The notes: generated by a model not told the origin, from the letters alone. DNA of 64,000 nucleotides from Thiosocius sp942490985 (GCA_942490985.1 CALNYW010000003.1:496001-560000); one strand, 5' to 3'. Shown: positions 45,573 to 54,434, numbered from the stretch's first letter. Numbers and translations are program-made.

Positions 45573-46247
45573 ATGGCAATCAAGGACTGGCCGGCCAGTG
45601 AGAGGCCCCGGGAGCGACTGCTCGCATATGGCGCACAAGGCCTCAGCGATGCGGAACTACTGGCGATATTTTTGCGCACTGGCGTGCGCGGACAGAGCGC
45701 GGTCGAGTTGGCGCGCGGTCTGTTGGCAAGGTTTGGGAGCCTCCGGCGGCTGCTGGCTGCCAGTCGAGAGGACTTCTGTACCGCGCCGGGCCTGGGGGAT
45801 GCCAAGTACGCCCAACTGCAGGCCGTGCTCGAAATGGGCCAGCGCCATCTCGGCGAACGGCTGCTGCGCGGTGAGCCGCTGACCAGCCCGAAAGAGACGG
45901 CAGACTTCCTGACCAGCCGCCTACGCGATTACGCGTTCGAGGTGTTCGCGGTCATATTTCTGGATAATCGACACCGCGTGCTGGCTTTCGAGGAGTTGTT
46001 TCGCGGCACGATAGACGGTGCCAGCGTTCATCCGCGCGAGGTATTACGCCGAGCGCTACATCACAACGCCGCAGCCGTCGTGCTGAGCCATAATCACCCG
46101 TCGGGCGTCGCCGAGCCCAGCCAAGCCGATTGCCGGATCACCGAGCGTCTGCGGGATGCGCTGGCAATGGTGGATGTACGGGTTCTCGATCACCTGATTA
46201 TTGGTGATGGCAGCTGCTGCTCCCTGGCAGAACGGGGCTTTATCTGA
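45573..46247 (+). CDS. radC: RadC family protein (JAB-domain)
   Basis: A 224-residue UPF0758/RadC protein. An N-terminal helix-hairpin-helix region (LSDAELLAIFLRTGVRG, and FCTAPGLGDAKYAQLQAV) precedes the JAB/MPN metalloprotease-like domain with VVLSHNHPSGVAEPSQAD. The metal ligands are in the HxHPSG...D motif. A role in DNA repair was once proposed but has not held up; the function is open. AAGGAG precedes the ATG. It is divergent from coaBC and 5' of rpmB, as in most gammaproteobacteria. Confidence 0.92.
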   Translation: MAIKDWPASERPRERLLAYGAQGLSDAELLAIFLRTGVRGQSAVELARGLLARFGSLRRLLAASREDFCTAPGLGDAKYAQLQAVLEMGQRHLGERLLRGEPLTSPKETADFLTSRLRDYAFEVFAVIFLDNRHRVLAFEELFRGTIDGASVHPREVLRRALHHNAAAVVLSHNHPSGVAEPSQADCRITERLRDALAMVDVRVLDHLIIGDGSCCSLAERGFI

Positions 46248-46418
46248 AGGACAGCTCGAAAAATCGGGATGCCCGTGCGGCAGCAGGATGTGCAGCCGTT
46301 TTCGATGAAGACGGATGAATGAAAGCGGAGGAAGGCGGGACCCGCGTTTTCGCCGCACCGCAACGAAAAATGCCAGGGATAATTTTATTTAGATCTCCCC
46401 CCTGAATCCGCCGCGATC

Positions 46419-46447
46419 TTGACCAGGTGCCGTAGTTCCGGTATAAA
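46419..46447 (+). promoter_or_regulatory. Sigma-70 promoter for rpmB-rpmG
   Basis: TTGACC (46419-46424), a 17-nt spacer, then TATAAA (46442-46447). Spacing and hexamers are near consensus, and the start of rpmB lies 71 nt after the -10. This is the best promoter in the window and suits highly expressed ribosomal protein genes. Confidence 0.78.
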
Positions 46448-46517
46448 TTGCGGCCTTTCCGTCGCGCCACCTGGCCTCGACGGGCTGAATTTAACCAAGA
46501 GTTTAGAGGCATTTACG

Positions 46518-46754
46518 ATGTCGAAAGTCTGCCAAGTCACCGGCAAACGGCCTATCAGCGGCAACAACGTGTCACACTCGCACCGCAAAACGCGGCGGCG
46601 TTTTCTGCCCAATTTGCACTATCACCGCTTCTGGGTGGAGAGCGAGCAACGTTTTGTTCGCCTGCGTGTTTCGGCCGCCGGGATGCGGGTTATCGACAAG
46701 AAGGGCATCGATACGGTGCTGACCGAGCTGCGCGACCGCGGCGAGAAATTCTGA
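46518..46754 (+). CDS. rpmB: 50S ribosomal protein L28
   Basis: A 78-residue basic ribosomal protein of exact family length. MSKVCQVTGKRPISGNNVSH is almost invariant, and RRFLPNLHYHRFWVE follows. ATG 46518 starts the conserved sequence; the open frame upstream (to 46419) is promoter and leader. rpmG follows after 13 bp. Confidence 0.97.
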   Translation: MSKVCQVTGKRPISGNNVSHSHRKTRRRFLPNLHYHRFWVESEQRFVRLRVSAAGMRVIDKKGIDTVLTELRDRGEKF

Positions 46755-46767
46755 AGGGGCCCTTACG

Positions 46768-46935
46768 ATGGCAAAATCAGCACGTGAAAAAATTCGCCTG
46801 AACTCAAGCGCAGGCACCGGTCATTTCTATACGACGACCAAGAACAAGAAGACGATGACGGGCAAAATGGAGATCAAGAAATTCGATCCCGTCGCCCGCC
46901 AACATGTGATGTACAAGGAAGGCAAAATCAAATAG
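46768..46935 (+). CDS. rpmG: 50S ribosomal protein L33
   Basis: A 55-residue ribosomal protein. It begins MAKSAREKIRL and has AGTGHFYTTTKNKK and KFDPVARQHVMYKEGKIK, the E. coli-type L33. It lacks the CxxC pairs, so it is the zinc-independent form. It follows rpmB by 13 bp and ends 21 bp before the terminator. In this organism zinc limitation would not change this copy. Confidence 0.96.
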   Translation: MAKSAREKIRLNSSAGTGHFYTTTKNKKTMTGKMEIKKFDPVARQHVMYKEGKIK

Positions 46936-46956
46936 CGCCGCCCTGGAAGCATCCAC

Positions 46957-46984
46957 AAAAAAACCGCCGTGAGGCGGTTTTTTT
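46957..46984. terminator. Bidirectional intrinsic terminator after rpmG
   Basis: A7-CCGCC, loop GTGA, GGCGG-T7 forms a 12-bp hairpin if the A/T run is included. The T run follows the stem on the plus strand and the A run gives a U run on the minus strand, so it can end both rpmB-rpmG and the convergent desaturase transcript. Confidence 0.9.
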
Positions 46985-47004
46985 ATGCCTGCCGAAGAAT
47001 TGGC

Positions 47005-48180
47005 TCAACTGACCATCGGGCGATAGGTGCGCAGCGAACGTGCAAACTCTTCCAATGCCTCAACACCGCTTTGCTCAGCATCCCGACACCATTGCTGTAG
47101 CGCCGCGACCAGGGCTTCCTGGCTGCTTGCCGTACGCTCCCAGACCTGCTTGAGCTGTTGACGTGAACGGTGCACCTTGGCCAGCACCTGGCTTTGTTCC
47201 AGTATCGTCTGGAGGCGCTGGCGATTGACCGGGTCGAGCGAGGTCTCATCCCGGCGTAGCAGTTTTTTCGCTTGCCGCGCCATCTTGCGACAATGTTTCT
47301 CCGAACGACAGAACTCAGCGACCGCGACCGGACGTATGACGTCGCGCGTGTAGTTGGCCAACACATGCATCCGATGGGTCACGACCGCCTTGACGGTTTC
47401 CAGATCGATCGCGGTCTTTGCCGCATCCAGGCCGGGCGCACGCGCGACGCGCCGGACCCGCGCCAGCCGCAACAGCGACAGCAGGCGGATGTAGAACCAG
47501 CCGATATCGAATTCCCACCAGCGCGACGACAACTTCGCTGAGCTTGGGAAAGCGTGATGATTATTGTGCAGTTCCTCACCGCCGATCAGGATCCCCCAGG
47601 GCGAGATATTCGTCGCGGCGTCGGGCGAATCATAATTTCGGTAGCCCCAGTAGTGACCAACGCCATTGATCACGCCCGCGGCGAAAAAGGGTATCCAGAT
47701 CATCTGGACTGCCCAGACGGCGATACCGGCAACACCGAATAGCAGCGCCTCGATGATCAACAGCAAGGACACCCCGAGAACGTTGTAGCGACGATACAAC
47801 CGCCGTTCGATCCAATCATCCGGCGTGCCGTGAGCGTAGCGTTGCACCAGATCTTTTCGAGTGGCCGCTTCTCGGTAAAGCTCCGCGCCCTCCCACAGCA
47901 CCTTGCTGAGGCCAAGCACCTGAGGGCTATGAGGATCCTCCGGGGTTTCGCAACGTGCATGGTGACGACGATGAATTCCGACCCATTCGCGGGTGATCAT
48001 CCCGGTCGTCAACCACAGCCAAAAGCGAAAAAAGTGCGCAACGACCGGATGCAGTTCAAGCGCCCTGTGCGCCTGGCAACGATGCAGATAGACGGTAACA
48101 GCGACAATCGTCACATGAGTGAGGGCCAAGGTAACCAGAATCAACTGCCACCACGACAGCGCAAGCAGACCGCTTGTCAT
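47005..48180 (-). CDS. Acyl-CoA/acyl-lipid delta-9 desaturase family protein
   Basis: A 391-residue membrane desaturase. The three histidine boxes are HRCQAH (33-38), HRRHH (70-74) and HNNHH after GGEEL (near 210), which hold the diiron centre. Hydrophobic helices lie around them. A C-terminal extension of about 130 residues follows, rich in charged and coiled-coil-like sequence (CRKMARQAKKLLRRDE, ending LEEFARSLRTYRPMVS), as in Pseudomonas DesB-type proteins. It introduces a cis double bond into saturated fatty acyl chains. GGGAGA precedes the ATG. Its expression may respond to the inverted repeat upstream. Confidence 0.87.
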   Translation of the reverse strand: MTSGLLALSWWQLILVTLALTHVTIVAVTVYLHRCQAHRALELHPVVAHFFRFWLWLTTGMITREWVGIHRRHHARCETPEDPHSPQVLGLSKVLWEGAELYREAATRKDLVQRYAHGTPDDWIERRLYRRYNVLGVSLLLIIEALLFGVAGIAVWAVQMIWIPFFAAGVINGVGHYWGYRNYDSPDAATNISPWGILIGGEELHNNHHAFPSSAKLSSRWWEFDIGWFYIRLLSLLRLARVRRVARAPGLDAAKTAIDLETVKAVVTHRMHVLANYTRDVIRPVAVAEFCRSEKHCRKMARQAKKLLRRDETSLDPVNRQRLQTILEQSQVLAKVHRSRQQLKQVWERTASSQEALVAALQQWCRDAEQSGVEALEEFARSLRTYRPMVS

Positions 48181-48257
48181 TTAGATATCTCCCAACCGCG
48201 GAGGGTAAATTATTGAGAATTGAGCCCAATGACACGGCAGTTTCGTGAGTAGTTCAG

Positions 48258-48273
48258 TGGTTAAGCATAACCA
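48258..48273. repeat. Inverted repeat upstream of the desaturase gene
   Basis: TGGTTA, AGCA, TAACCA is a perfect 6-bp inverted repeat about 80-95 nt upstream of the desaturase ATG. It sits where a TetR-type fatty-acid regulator could bind, but I cannot match it to a known operator. A short direct repeat CCGGGTCG x2 lies just beyond (48313-48332). Confidence 0.4.
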
Positions 48274-48332
48274 ATTTGCGACAGGCCCGTCGGGAAATGG
48301 CCCATGCGCCCGCCGGGTCGCCGGGTCGCCGG

Positions 48333-50306
48333 TCACAGGCTTCGGGCCAGCCGCAGATGCCCGAGCGGATCAACCAATAGGGTCCAGCCCGGCGCCAGCC
48401 ACGTCGTGGCGACATCTTCACAGATCAGCGACGGCCCTGAAACCCGCTGTCCTGGGGCGAGTTGGTGTCGCCAATACGCGGGCACAGCGGTCTCGACCCC
48501 GAACGCGGCACAGTGGTCAAACGGCAGGCCGTCGGCCGCGTCGGGTAGCGCAGAGATCACCAAACCGGTTGCCGGTCCGCGCACCGCGACGCGCATATTC
48601 ACCAGTTCCACTGGCAATGCCAAACGGTGTCCGTAACGTTCGGCATGCAGCCGATGGAATGCCTCGGTGCTTGCGGCGATGCCCTGCCAATCGACATTCA
48701 GTGTGTACGATTGACCGGCATAGCGAAGGTCGACGGATACCTGGGCATCACAAGTGGCCTCGTCGAAACCCTCTGCCCGTAGCGCCTGGACACCTTCCCG
48801 GCGCAGCGCATCGAACATCTCGGCGAGCTGATCATCATCCAACGATTTCAGCAACGCCACATGACTGCGGGACAGTTGACGGCCAGGCCGGGCTGCCAAC
48901 ATTCCCAGCGCCGACAGCACGCCGCCATACCGCGGAACCAGGGCCTTGGACATGCCGAGCGCGTCTGCCAACGCACAGACGTGCAGGCCGCCAGCCCCGC
49001 CGAACGACAACAAGACGTGCCCGGCTGGATCGATGCCGCGCTTGACGGAAATGGCCCGCAAGGCCTGCGCCATGTGTTCATTGGCGACCGCGATAACATC
49101 CTCTGCCAGTTGCTCAATGGACTGCCCGGTGTCGGCGGCGATCGACCTGAACGCTTGAATAGCAGCCGCGACATCGAGGGTCATCTCGCCGCCGAGGAAT
49201 GCCTTGGGCAGCAACCGGCCCAATACGAGATTGGCGTCCGTGACCGTTGGCTGCTTACCGTGCTTGCCGTAACACGCAGGCCCGGGCGACGCCCCGGCGG
49301 ACTGTGGCCCGACCTGCAACATCCCGCCCGCATCAAGCCAGGCGATCGAGCCGCCCCCAGCACCGATGGTGTGCATATCGACCATCGGCACCGCAACAGG
49401 ATAGCGCCCGATATGGCCCTCGGTCGTCAGTCGGGGGGCACCATCGACCAATGCGACGTCGGTCGATGTCCCACCCATGTCGATGGTCAGCAGGTTCGGC
49501 GCATGACTGGTCTCGCCGATCCTCTGCGCCGCGATAAGACCGCCAGCGGGACCGGAGAGCAACATCCGCACGGCCTGTTGCGCCGCTTGCTCGGCGGCGA
49601 CGGTATCGCCGCTGCTTTGCATCACCGAGATCGGCGTCCCCTCGAGCTGCCCGGCCAACCGCGCCAGATAACCCGCCACAAGCGGCCCGACCCAGGCATT
49701 GAGCCACGTCGCCATGCCGCGCTCATACTCTCGAATCTCGGGCAACACGCTCGACGATAGCGAAATGAACACATCGGCTGGCAGCACACCGGCAATCCGT
49801 TGTTCTGCAGCATCGTCCAGGTAAGAGAACAGCAGATTCACCGCCACCGCCTGGGGGCGTTGCTGTTCGAACGCCTCGCGCAAGACATCCAGGTCGTGAT
49901 CGGTCAGCGGATCGAGCAACTCGCCGTCAGCGGAAACGCGTCCTCCCGTCTCGAGACAATGGGTCGATGCGACCGGCGGCGGTTCTGGCAGCGGCTGCAG
50001 ATCGTACAGGGCGGCCCGCTGCTGACGACCAATAGTCAACACGTCGGCAAAACCACGATTCGTTATGTACAAGGTGTTGACGCCCTTGCCTTCCAGAGCG
50101 GCGTTGGTCGCGACCGTTGAACCATGCACCAACTGCAACGGTTTGCCTGCAAGGCCCAGTTCCGCGATGCCCTGCAGGATGGCCCGCTCCGGCGCGTCGG
50201 GCGTGGACAGCACCTTGTGAATCCCCAGGCGCCCATCATCGTCGAGTAGCACGAAGTCAGTGAAAGTCCCGCCTGTATCAATGCCAAGTCGCATATCGGT
50301 GCTCAT
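48333..50306 (-). CDS. Hydantoinase/oxoprolinase A-type protein (HyuA-like)
   Basis: A 657-residue ATP-dependent hydantoinase or 5-oxoprolinase alpha-type subunit. The N-terminal LGIDTGGTFTDFVLLDDDG and internal TIDMGGTSTDVALVDG are actin-like ATP sites; GAGGGSIAWLD and FGGAGGLHVCALADALG are typical. ATG 50306 is used; ATG 50294 is an alternative and both lack a strong ribosome binding site. A HyuB-type partner, normally needed for activity, is not adjacent, so substrate and activity are uncertain. Confidence 0.85.
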   Translation of the reverse strand: MSTDMRLGIDTGGTFTDFVLLDDDGRLGIHKVLSTPDAPERAILQGIAELGLAGKPLQLVHGSTVATNAALEGKGVNTLYITNRGFADVLTIGRQQRAALYDLQPLPEPPPVASTHCLETGGRVSADGELLDPLTDHDLDVLREAFEQQRPQAVAVNLLFSYLDDAAEQRIAGVLPADVFISLSSSVLPEIREYERGMATWLNAWVGPLVAGYLARLAGQLEGTPISVMQSSGDTVAAEQAAQQAVRMLLSGPAGGLIAAQRIGETSHAPNLLTIDMGGTSTDVALVDGAPRLTTEGHIGRYPVAVPMVDMHTIGAGGGSIAWLDAGGMLQVGPQSAGASPGPACYGKHGKQPTVTDANLVLGRLLPKAFLGGEMTLDVAAAIQAFRSIAADTGQSIEQLAEDVIAVANEHMAQALRAISVKRGIDPAGHVLLSFGGAGGLHVCALADALGMSKALVPRYGGVLSALGMLAARPGRQLSRSHVALLKSLDDDQLAEMFDALRREGVQALRAEGFDEATCDAQVSVDLRYAGQSYTLNVDWQGIAASTEAFHRLHAERYGHRLALPVELVNMRVAVRGPATGLVISALPDAADGLPFDHCAAFGVETAVPAYWRHQLAPGQRVSGPSLICEDVATTWLAPGWTLLVDPLGHLRLARSL

Positions 50307-50366
50307 TGTAAGACGACTTGTCCATGGGGTTCGCAATGGACGCCGACCAGGGTAACCTGCAGCGCC

Positions 50367-51068
50367 ATGAACCCACTGCTGCGCATACGCGGTTTACGCG
50401 TTGGTGACCCGCGTCGGCCACGCCTGCGTGGCATCGACCTTGACCTGGAACGGGGCGACCGCCTCGGCCTGTTGGGGGAAAACGGCGCCGGCAAATCGTC
50501 ATTGTTGCTGGTGTTGGCCGGCGTCCTGGCACCCACCGCCGGCAGCATTGAAATTGATGGGCTCAATGGCCGCCGGACTTTACGCCGCCACATCGGGTTT
50601 CTGCCCCAGCGCGTGGCCTGTTACCCGGAACTCACGGTGCGCGAAAACCTTGACTGGAGTGCCCGCCTGCATGGGTTTGATCGGCACGGACGCCGGCAGG
50701 CGATCGACCGCGCCCTGGCGCGGGTGACGCTGGGACCGTCCGCCAGGACCCTCGCCGGGCAGCTCTCGGCCGGGATGCAACAACGGCTGGGCCTGGCCCA
50801 GGCGCTGATTCACGACCCGAGCATTCTGCTGCTCGATGAGCCAACAGCCAGCCTCGACCCGATCCAGACCGCCCAGATCCGCCAGCTCATCGAGGCCCAG
50901 GCAGACAGTGTCAGCGTTATCCTCGCCACCCATTTGTTTGATGACATACGCGAGATCTGCCGACGCGTTGCGATCATCGCGGATGGCGCCAAAGTCAGCG
51001 ACCTCCCGGTCACACCGGACCTCGACCTGATGGCATTTTTTCAGACGCCGCGATCAGGTGCCGCATGA
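50367..51068 (+). CDS. ABC transporter ATPase (Gld/Nos-type)
   Basis: A 233-residue ABC ATPase. Walker A is GENGAGKSS, the signature is LSAGMQQRLGLAQ, Walker B is ILLLDEPTASLDP, and the switch histidine lies in LATHLFDD. It starts a four-gene plus-strand cassette with the permease (overlap of four bases), a GldG-like protein and a DUF4340 protein. The ATP-binding proteins of NosF and GldA type are its closest relatives by pattern. The transported or extruded substrate is unknown. Confidence 0.88.
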   Translation: MNPLLRIRGLRVGDPRRPRLRGIDLDLERGDRLGLLGENGAGKSSLLLVLAGVLAPTAGSIEIDGLNGRRTLRRHIGFLPQRVACYPELTVRENLDWSARLHGFDRHGRRQAIDRALARVTLGPSARTLAGQLSAGMQQRLGLAQALIHDPSILLLDEPTASLDPIQTAQIRQLIEAQADSVSVILATHLFDDIREICRRVAIIADGAKVSDLPVTPDLDLMAFFQTPRSGAA

Positions 51069-51805
51069 TCTGGCAGCTTGCCTGGCACGAGTGGCGTCGC
51101 GTTCGCGCCGGGGTTCTGTTTTGGCTGATCCTGGCGATTACCCAGTTGCTGATCGCCTGGCTGCTGTTCGCCCAGCTTGAAGGCTTCGCCCGGATAGCGC
51201 CGCAGCTGTCTGCCAGCGGCGCCGGATTGGGGGCGATGGACCTGATCATCGCCCCAACCCTCGGCAGCCTGGTCTTGATACTGATTTTCAGCGTCCCTTT
51301 GCTTGGTCAGGGGGGCTTCGCCACGGAGCATCGCCAGGGTCGCCTGAGCATGTGGCTAAGTTCGCCGCGCAACAGCATGGAGCTGGTACTTGGCCGCGTT
51401 CTCGGTCTGTTTATCAGCGGGCTGCCATTACTGCTCAGCAGCGCACTCACGATCGCGGCGATTGGCTTCGGCGTGGAATTCGACTGGCTGCGTTTTGGCA
51501 CCGCGCTGGGCATGTTGGTGGTCTTCCTGTTGTGGCTCAGTGCAATCGTCATTGGCCTCTCGACACTGACCAATCACACCGTCGCCGCGTTGAGCATGGC
51601 CTATGGGGCCCTGCTGTTTCTGTGGCTGCTCGATTCCTTCATCGATCCGACCGCGGGCTGGTATTGGGCAGCGCTACTGCCGCACCTGGAATCCACCTTC
51701 CGCGGCTTGTTGCGGATCAGTGACATTGCCTTCTTTGTCTCAACCGGGGCAGCGGCGGCCTGGTTCGCGGTCTACCGAATCGCCTGCCGCCGGGGGGAAC
51801 TGTGA
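51065..51805 (+). CDS. ABC-2 type permease (GldF/NosY-like)
   Basis: A 246-residue membrane protein with six or so helices (FWLILAITQLLIAWLLF, LIIAPTLGSLVLILIFSVPL, LLLSSALTIAAIGFGV, ALGMLVVFLLWLSAIVIGL). GFATEHRQGRLSMWLSSP is the cytoplasmic loop shared with NosY and GldF permeases. It overlaps the ATPase gene and the next gene by four bases each, so the products are probably made together. Confidence 0.85.
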   Translation: MIWQLAWHEWRRVRAGVLFWLILAITQLLIAWLLFAQLEGFARIAPQLSASGAGLGAMDLIIAPTLGSLVLILIFSVPLLGQGGFATEHRQGRLSMWLSSPRNSMELVLGRVLGLFISGLPLLLSSALTIAAIGFGVEFDWLRFGTALGMLVVFLLWLSAIVIGLSTLTNHTVAALSMAYGALLFLWLLDSFIDPTAGWYWAALLPHLESTFRGLLRISDIAFFVSTGAAAAWFAVYRIACRRGEL

Positions 51806-53109
51806 GGCTGAGACGGATTGCCTTCTTGGCATTGCTGACGGTCTGTGTTGTCCTGATCGCACGCGTCAGCGAACGTTATGAGGTTGTCTTCGACGTCACG
51901 GCGCAGCGCAACAACTCGCTGTCCATGGCCGCCGAACGAGCCTTGGATCGGCTCGGCCCAGGTCTCGAATTCGTCGCTTTTGTGCCCGAATTCCCGGTCC
52001 AGCGATTACAACTGGAACGCCAACTCGCCCCGTATCTGACGCATGCGACGAAGCCCCGGTTACGTTACATCGACCCACTGGCCGCACCAGACCAGGCGGC
52101 GGCATTGGACGCGCAGCATCAAGGTGAGCTCCATCTGCTGTTCGGCGACCGCCGGGAGATAATCGTCGCGCCGGATCGCGCGCGCATCGATCAGGCACTG
52201 AACCGACTTGGTCTGCGCGGCGAGCGCTGGATCGTCAGCCTGATCGGTCACGGTGAGATGCGTATCGACAACTCGCCTGGCGGCATCGGACAGTTCGCCG
52301 AGCGGCTTGAAAGGCTGGGCTACCGTGTCGTCAGCCTGGACCCTCGACGCCTTGACCGACTGCCGGACAACGCGGCCGTACTGCTACTTGCCGCGCCGCA
52401 ACAGCCCTACGACCCGCAGACAGCGCAACTCATCAAGAACTTCATCGCCTCCGGTGGGCGACTCCTGTGGCTCGATAGCGATCCAAACGGCGCCTTGCTC
52501 GGCGAGCAGTTCGGCATCCAGCGCCTGCCCGGGGTTGTTGTCGATGCGAATGCGGCGCGCTTTGGATTGGACAGCCCGGCCCACGCGATCGTCGAAGATT
52601 TCCCGCCCGCACTGCTACCGCAAACACCGGCGCAGCCGGCAACGCTGTACCGTGCCAGCGCCCTCGATATCACACCGACCGACGGTTGGCGCAGCATCGC
52701 GACGCTGCGCAGCAGCGCGATGAGCTGGAACGAGACGGGTGAGCTCACCGGCCGCCTGCGGCAGGACTCGAATTTGGGTGAACAGACCGGCCCGCTGACC
52801 CTCGGCGTGGCACTTGAGCGCGATGACGCACAGGCGCCCGCTGCGCGGGTCGTTTATCTGGGGTCGCCGCATGTCATGCGTAACGCGCAAATCGGTCAGT
52901 TGGGGAACAGCGAAACGCTGCTCGGCCTGGTCCACTGGCTGACCGAAAACACCGCGCTGATAACCACCGCGGACGCCCCCGACACCACGATCCGCTGGTC
53001 GCCGGCGTTCGGCGGTAGCCTGGCTATCGGCCTCATGGGGGTCCTGCCGATCGTTTATCTGGGCATCGGGATCTTGTTGAGGATGCGCCGCCGGCGGGCA
53101 TCACTATGA
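51802..53109 (+). CDS. GldG-like ABC auxiliary membrane protein
   Basis: A 435-residue protein with an N-terminal transmembrane helix (IAFLALLTVCVVLIARVS), a large periplasmic part with FDVTAQRNNSLSMAAERALD and VSLIGHGEMRIDN, and a C-terminal helix followed by RMRRRRASL. The pattern (ABC-type auxiliary, GldG-like) is that of gliding-motility protein GldG, here outside Bacteroidetes. It begins with GTG and overlaps both neighbours by four bases. Function is unknown; a link to surface or envelope traffic is inference. Confidence 0.8.
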   Translation: MRLRRIAFLALLTVCVVLIARVSERYEVVFDVTAQRNNSLSMAAERALDRLGPGLEFVAFVPEFPVQRLQLERQLAPYLTHATKPRLRYIDPLAAPDQAAALDAQHQGELHLLFGDRREIIVAPDRARIDQALNRLGLRGERWIVSLIGHGEMRIDNSPGGIGQFAERLERLGYRVVSLDPRRLDRLPDNAAVLLLAAPQQPYDPQTAQLIKNFIASGGRLLWLDSDPNGALLGEQFGIQRLPGVVVDANAARFGLDSPAHAIVEDFPPALLPQTPAQPATLYRASALDITPTDGWRSIATLRSSAMSWNETGELTGRLRQDSNLGEQTGPLTLGVALERDDAQAPAARVVYLGSPHVMRNAQIGQLGNSETLLGLVHWLTENTALITTADAPDTTIRWSPAFGGSLAIGLMGVLPIVYLGIGILLRMRRRRASL

Positions 53110-53606
53110 CTTCCCGGCCTGACCGCAATCCCTGGACTTCGGCCACGCTACTGTTGGGGCTGCTGGCTTGTGCACTTGTCGTCCTCGATCGCTGGCCAAG
53201 CACGGCCGACTCGGCGCAACCGCTCACCCGTGTGATCACGGCGCAGCTCGCGACACTGCGCATCGAACGCAACGACCGGTTGCAACTCGCGTTCACACAT
53301 CACGCCGGGACCTGGCGCATCACGCATCCGATGGACGCACCGGCAGACCCCGCGCGCGTCGCCCAGCTGCTGGCCGTCGCCGCAGCACCGGTGCGTTATC
53401 GTTTTCCAGCCGATGGCGACCTGGCGCGCTACGGCCTGGATGAACCGGCGGCCGCGCTGCACCTGGATGACACCCTTGTCTTGTTCGGCCGCCGCGAGCC
53501 GACCCAAAGCGGACGTTATGCGTTGGTGAATGGACAAATCGCCGTGGTCGACGAGGTTTTCTACAACCTGTTAGCGCTCCCAAGCAGCCATTTCATTGGG
53601 GACTGA
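53106..53606 (+). CDS. DUF4340 membrane-anchored protein
   Basis: A 166-residue protein with one N-terminal helix (SATLLLGLLACALVVLDRW) and one DUF4340 domain (WRITHPMDAPADPARVAQLL, YGLDEPAAALHLDD, YALVNGQIAVVDEVFYNLLA). Full-length DUF4340 proteins are usually longer with repeated domains; this one has a single unit. It is the last gene of the ABC cassette, and mutM starts two bp after its stop, so mutM is probably read from the same transcript. Confidence 0.82.
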   Translation: MTSRPDRNPWTSATLLLGLLACALVVLDRWPSTADSAQPLTRVITAQLATLRIERNDRLQLAFTHHAGTWRITHPMDAPADPARVAQLLAVAAAPVRYRFPADGDLARYGLDEPAAALHLDDTLVLFGRREPTQSGRYALVNGQIAVVDEVFYNLLALPSSHFIGD

Positions 53607-53608
53607 CG

Positions 53609-54418
53609 GTGCCTGAGCTACCGGAAGTCGAGACGACGCGGCGCGGTATCGAACCGCACCTCACCGGCGCGACCATCAATCACGTCGTCGTGCGCAACCC
53701 AAATCTGCGCTGGCCCGTGCCAGCACTCGATCCGCTGATCGCCGGCCAAACCGTTCGTGGTATCGAAAGGCGAGCAAAATACCTGCTGCTTCGGTTCGAT
53801 ACCGGCAGCCTGCTGATTCACCTCGGGATGTCGGGTAGCCTGCGCATTGTTGCTGCCAATGCACCGCCGCGCCTGCATGATCATGTCGACCTTGGTTTTG
53901 GCAACCGTTGCCTGCGTCTGCACGACCCACGTCGCTTTGGCGCGGTGTTGTGGTGTGATGGTGATCCGCTGCAACACCCTCGCCTTCGCGATCTCGGGCC
54001 GGAACCATTGTCAGACGCATTCAGCGGCGACACCCTATTCCGGGCATCGCGCGGTCGCCGCGTCGCGATCAAGAACCTGATCATGGACAGTCGCATCGTG
54101 GTCGGCGTTGGCAACATCTATGCGACCGAGGCATTGTTTCATGCCGGCATTCGTCCGGGCAGCGCCAGCCAGCGCGTCGCGCGCCAACGCCTTGCGCAGT
54201 TGGCGCTCGCCATAAAACACGTGTTGAGTTCTGCGATCGAGCGCGGCGGCACGACATTGAGAGATTTTCTCGGCGCGAGCGGTAATCCTGGCTACTTTGC
54301 GCAAGAGTTGATGGTCTACGGCCGCGCCGGCGAAATCTGCAAGCGCTGTGGTAGCACGATCAAGACCAAACAGATCGGTCAACGCGCCAGCGCCTACTGC
54401 CCAAGCTGCCAACGCTGA
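53609..54418 (+). CDS. mutM: Formamidopyrimidine-DNA glycosylase
   Basis: A 269-residue bifunctional glycosylase/AP lyase of normal length that removes 8-oxoguanine and Fapy lesions. The mature N terminus PELPEVETTRRGIEPHL provides the catalytic proline P2 and E3. NLIMDSRIVVGVGNIYATEALF is the helix-two-turn-helix region. The C-terminal zinc finger has four cysteines (CKRCGS and CPSCQR). It starts at GTG, two bp after the DUF4340 gene. The genes ggt, fdx and coaD follow on the other strand, matching the Pseudomonas mutM region. Confidence 0.96.
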   Translation: MPELPEVETTRRGIEPHLTGATINHVVVRNPNLRWPVPALDPLIAGQTVRGIERRAKYLLLRFDTGSLLIHLGMSGSLRIVAANAPPRLHDHVDLGFGNRCLRLHDPRRFGAVLWCDGDPLQHPRLRDLGPEPLSDAFSGDTLFRASRGRRVAIKNLIMDSRIVVGVGNIYATEALFHAGIRPGSASQRVARQRLAQLALAIKHVLSSAIERGGTTLRDFLGASGNPGYFAQELMVYGRAGEICKRCGSTIKTKQIGQRASAYCPSCQR

Positions 54419-54434
54419 AGCGCTGGCATGGCGT

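Noticed and set aside
48245..48275. tRNA-like D-arm sequence (AGTAGTTCAGTGGTTAAGCA)
   Set aside because: The D-arm resemblance is not followed by an anticodon stem, a T arm with GGTTC or an acceptor stem. The bases are better described as an inverted repeat.
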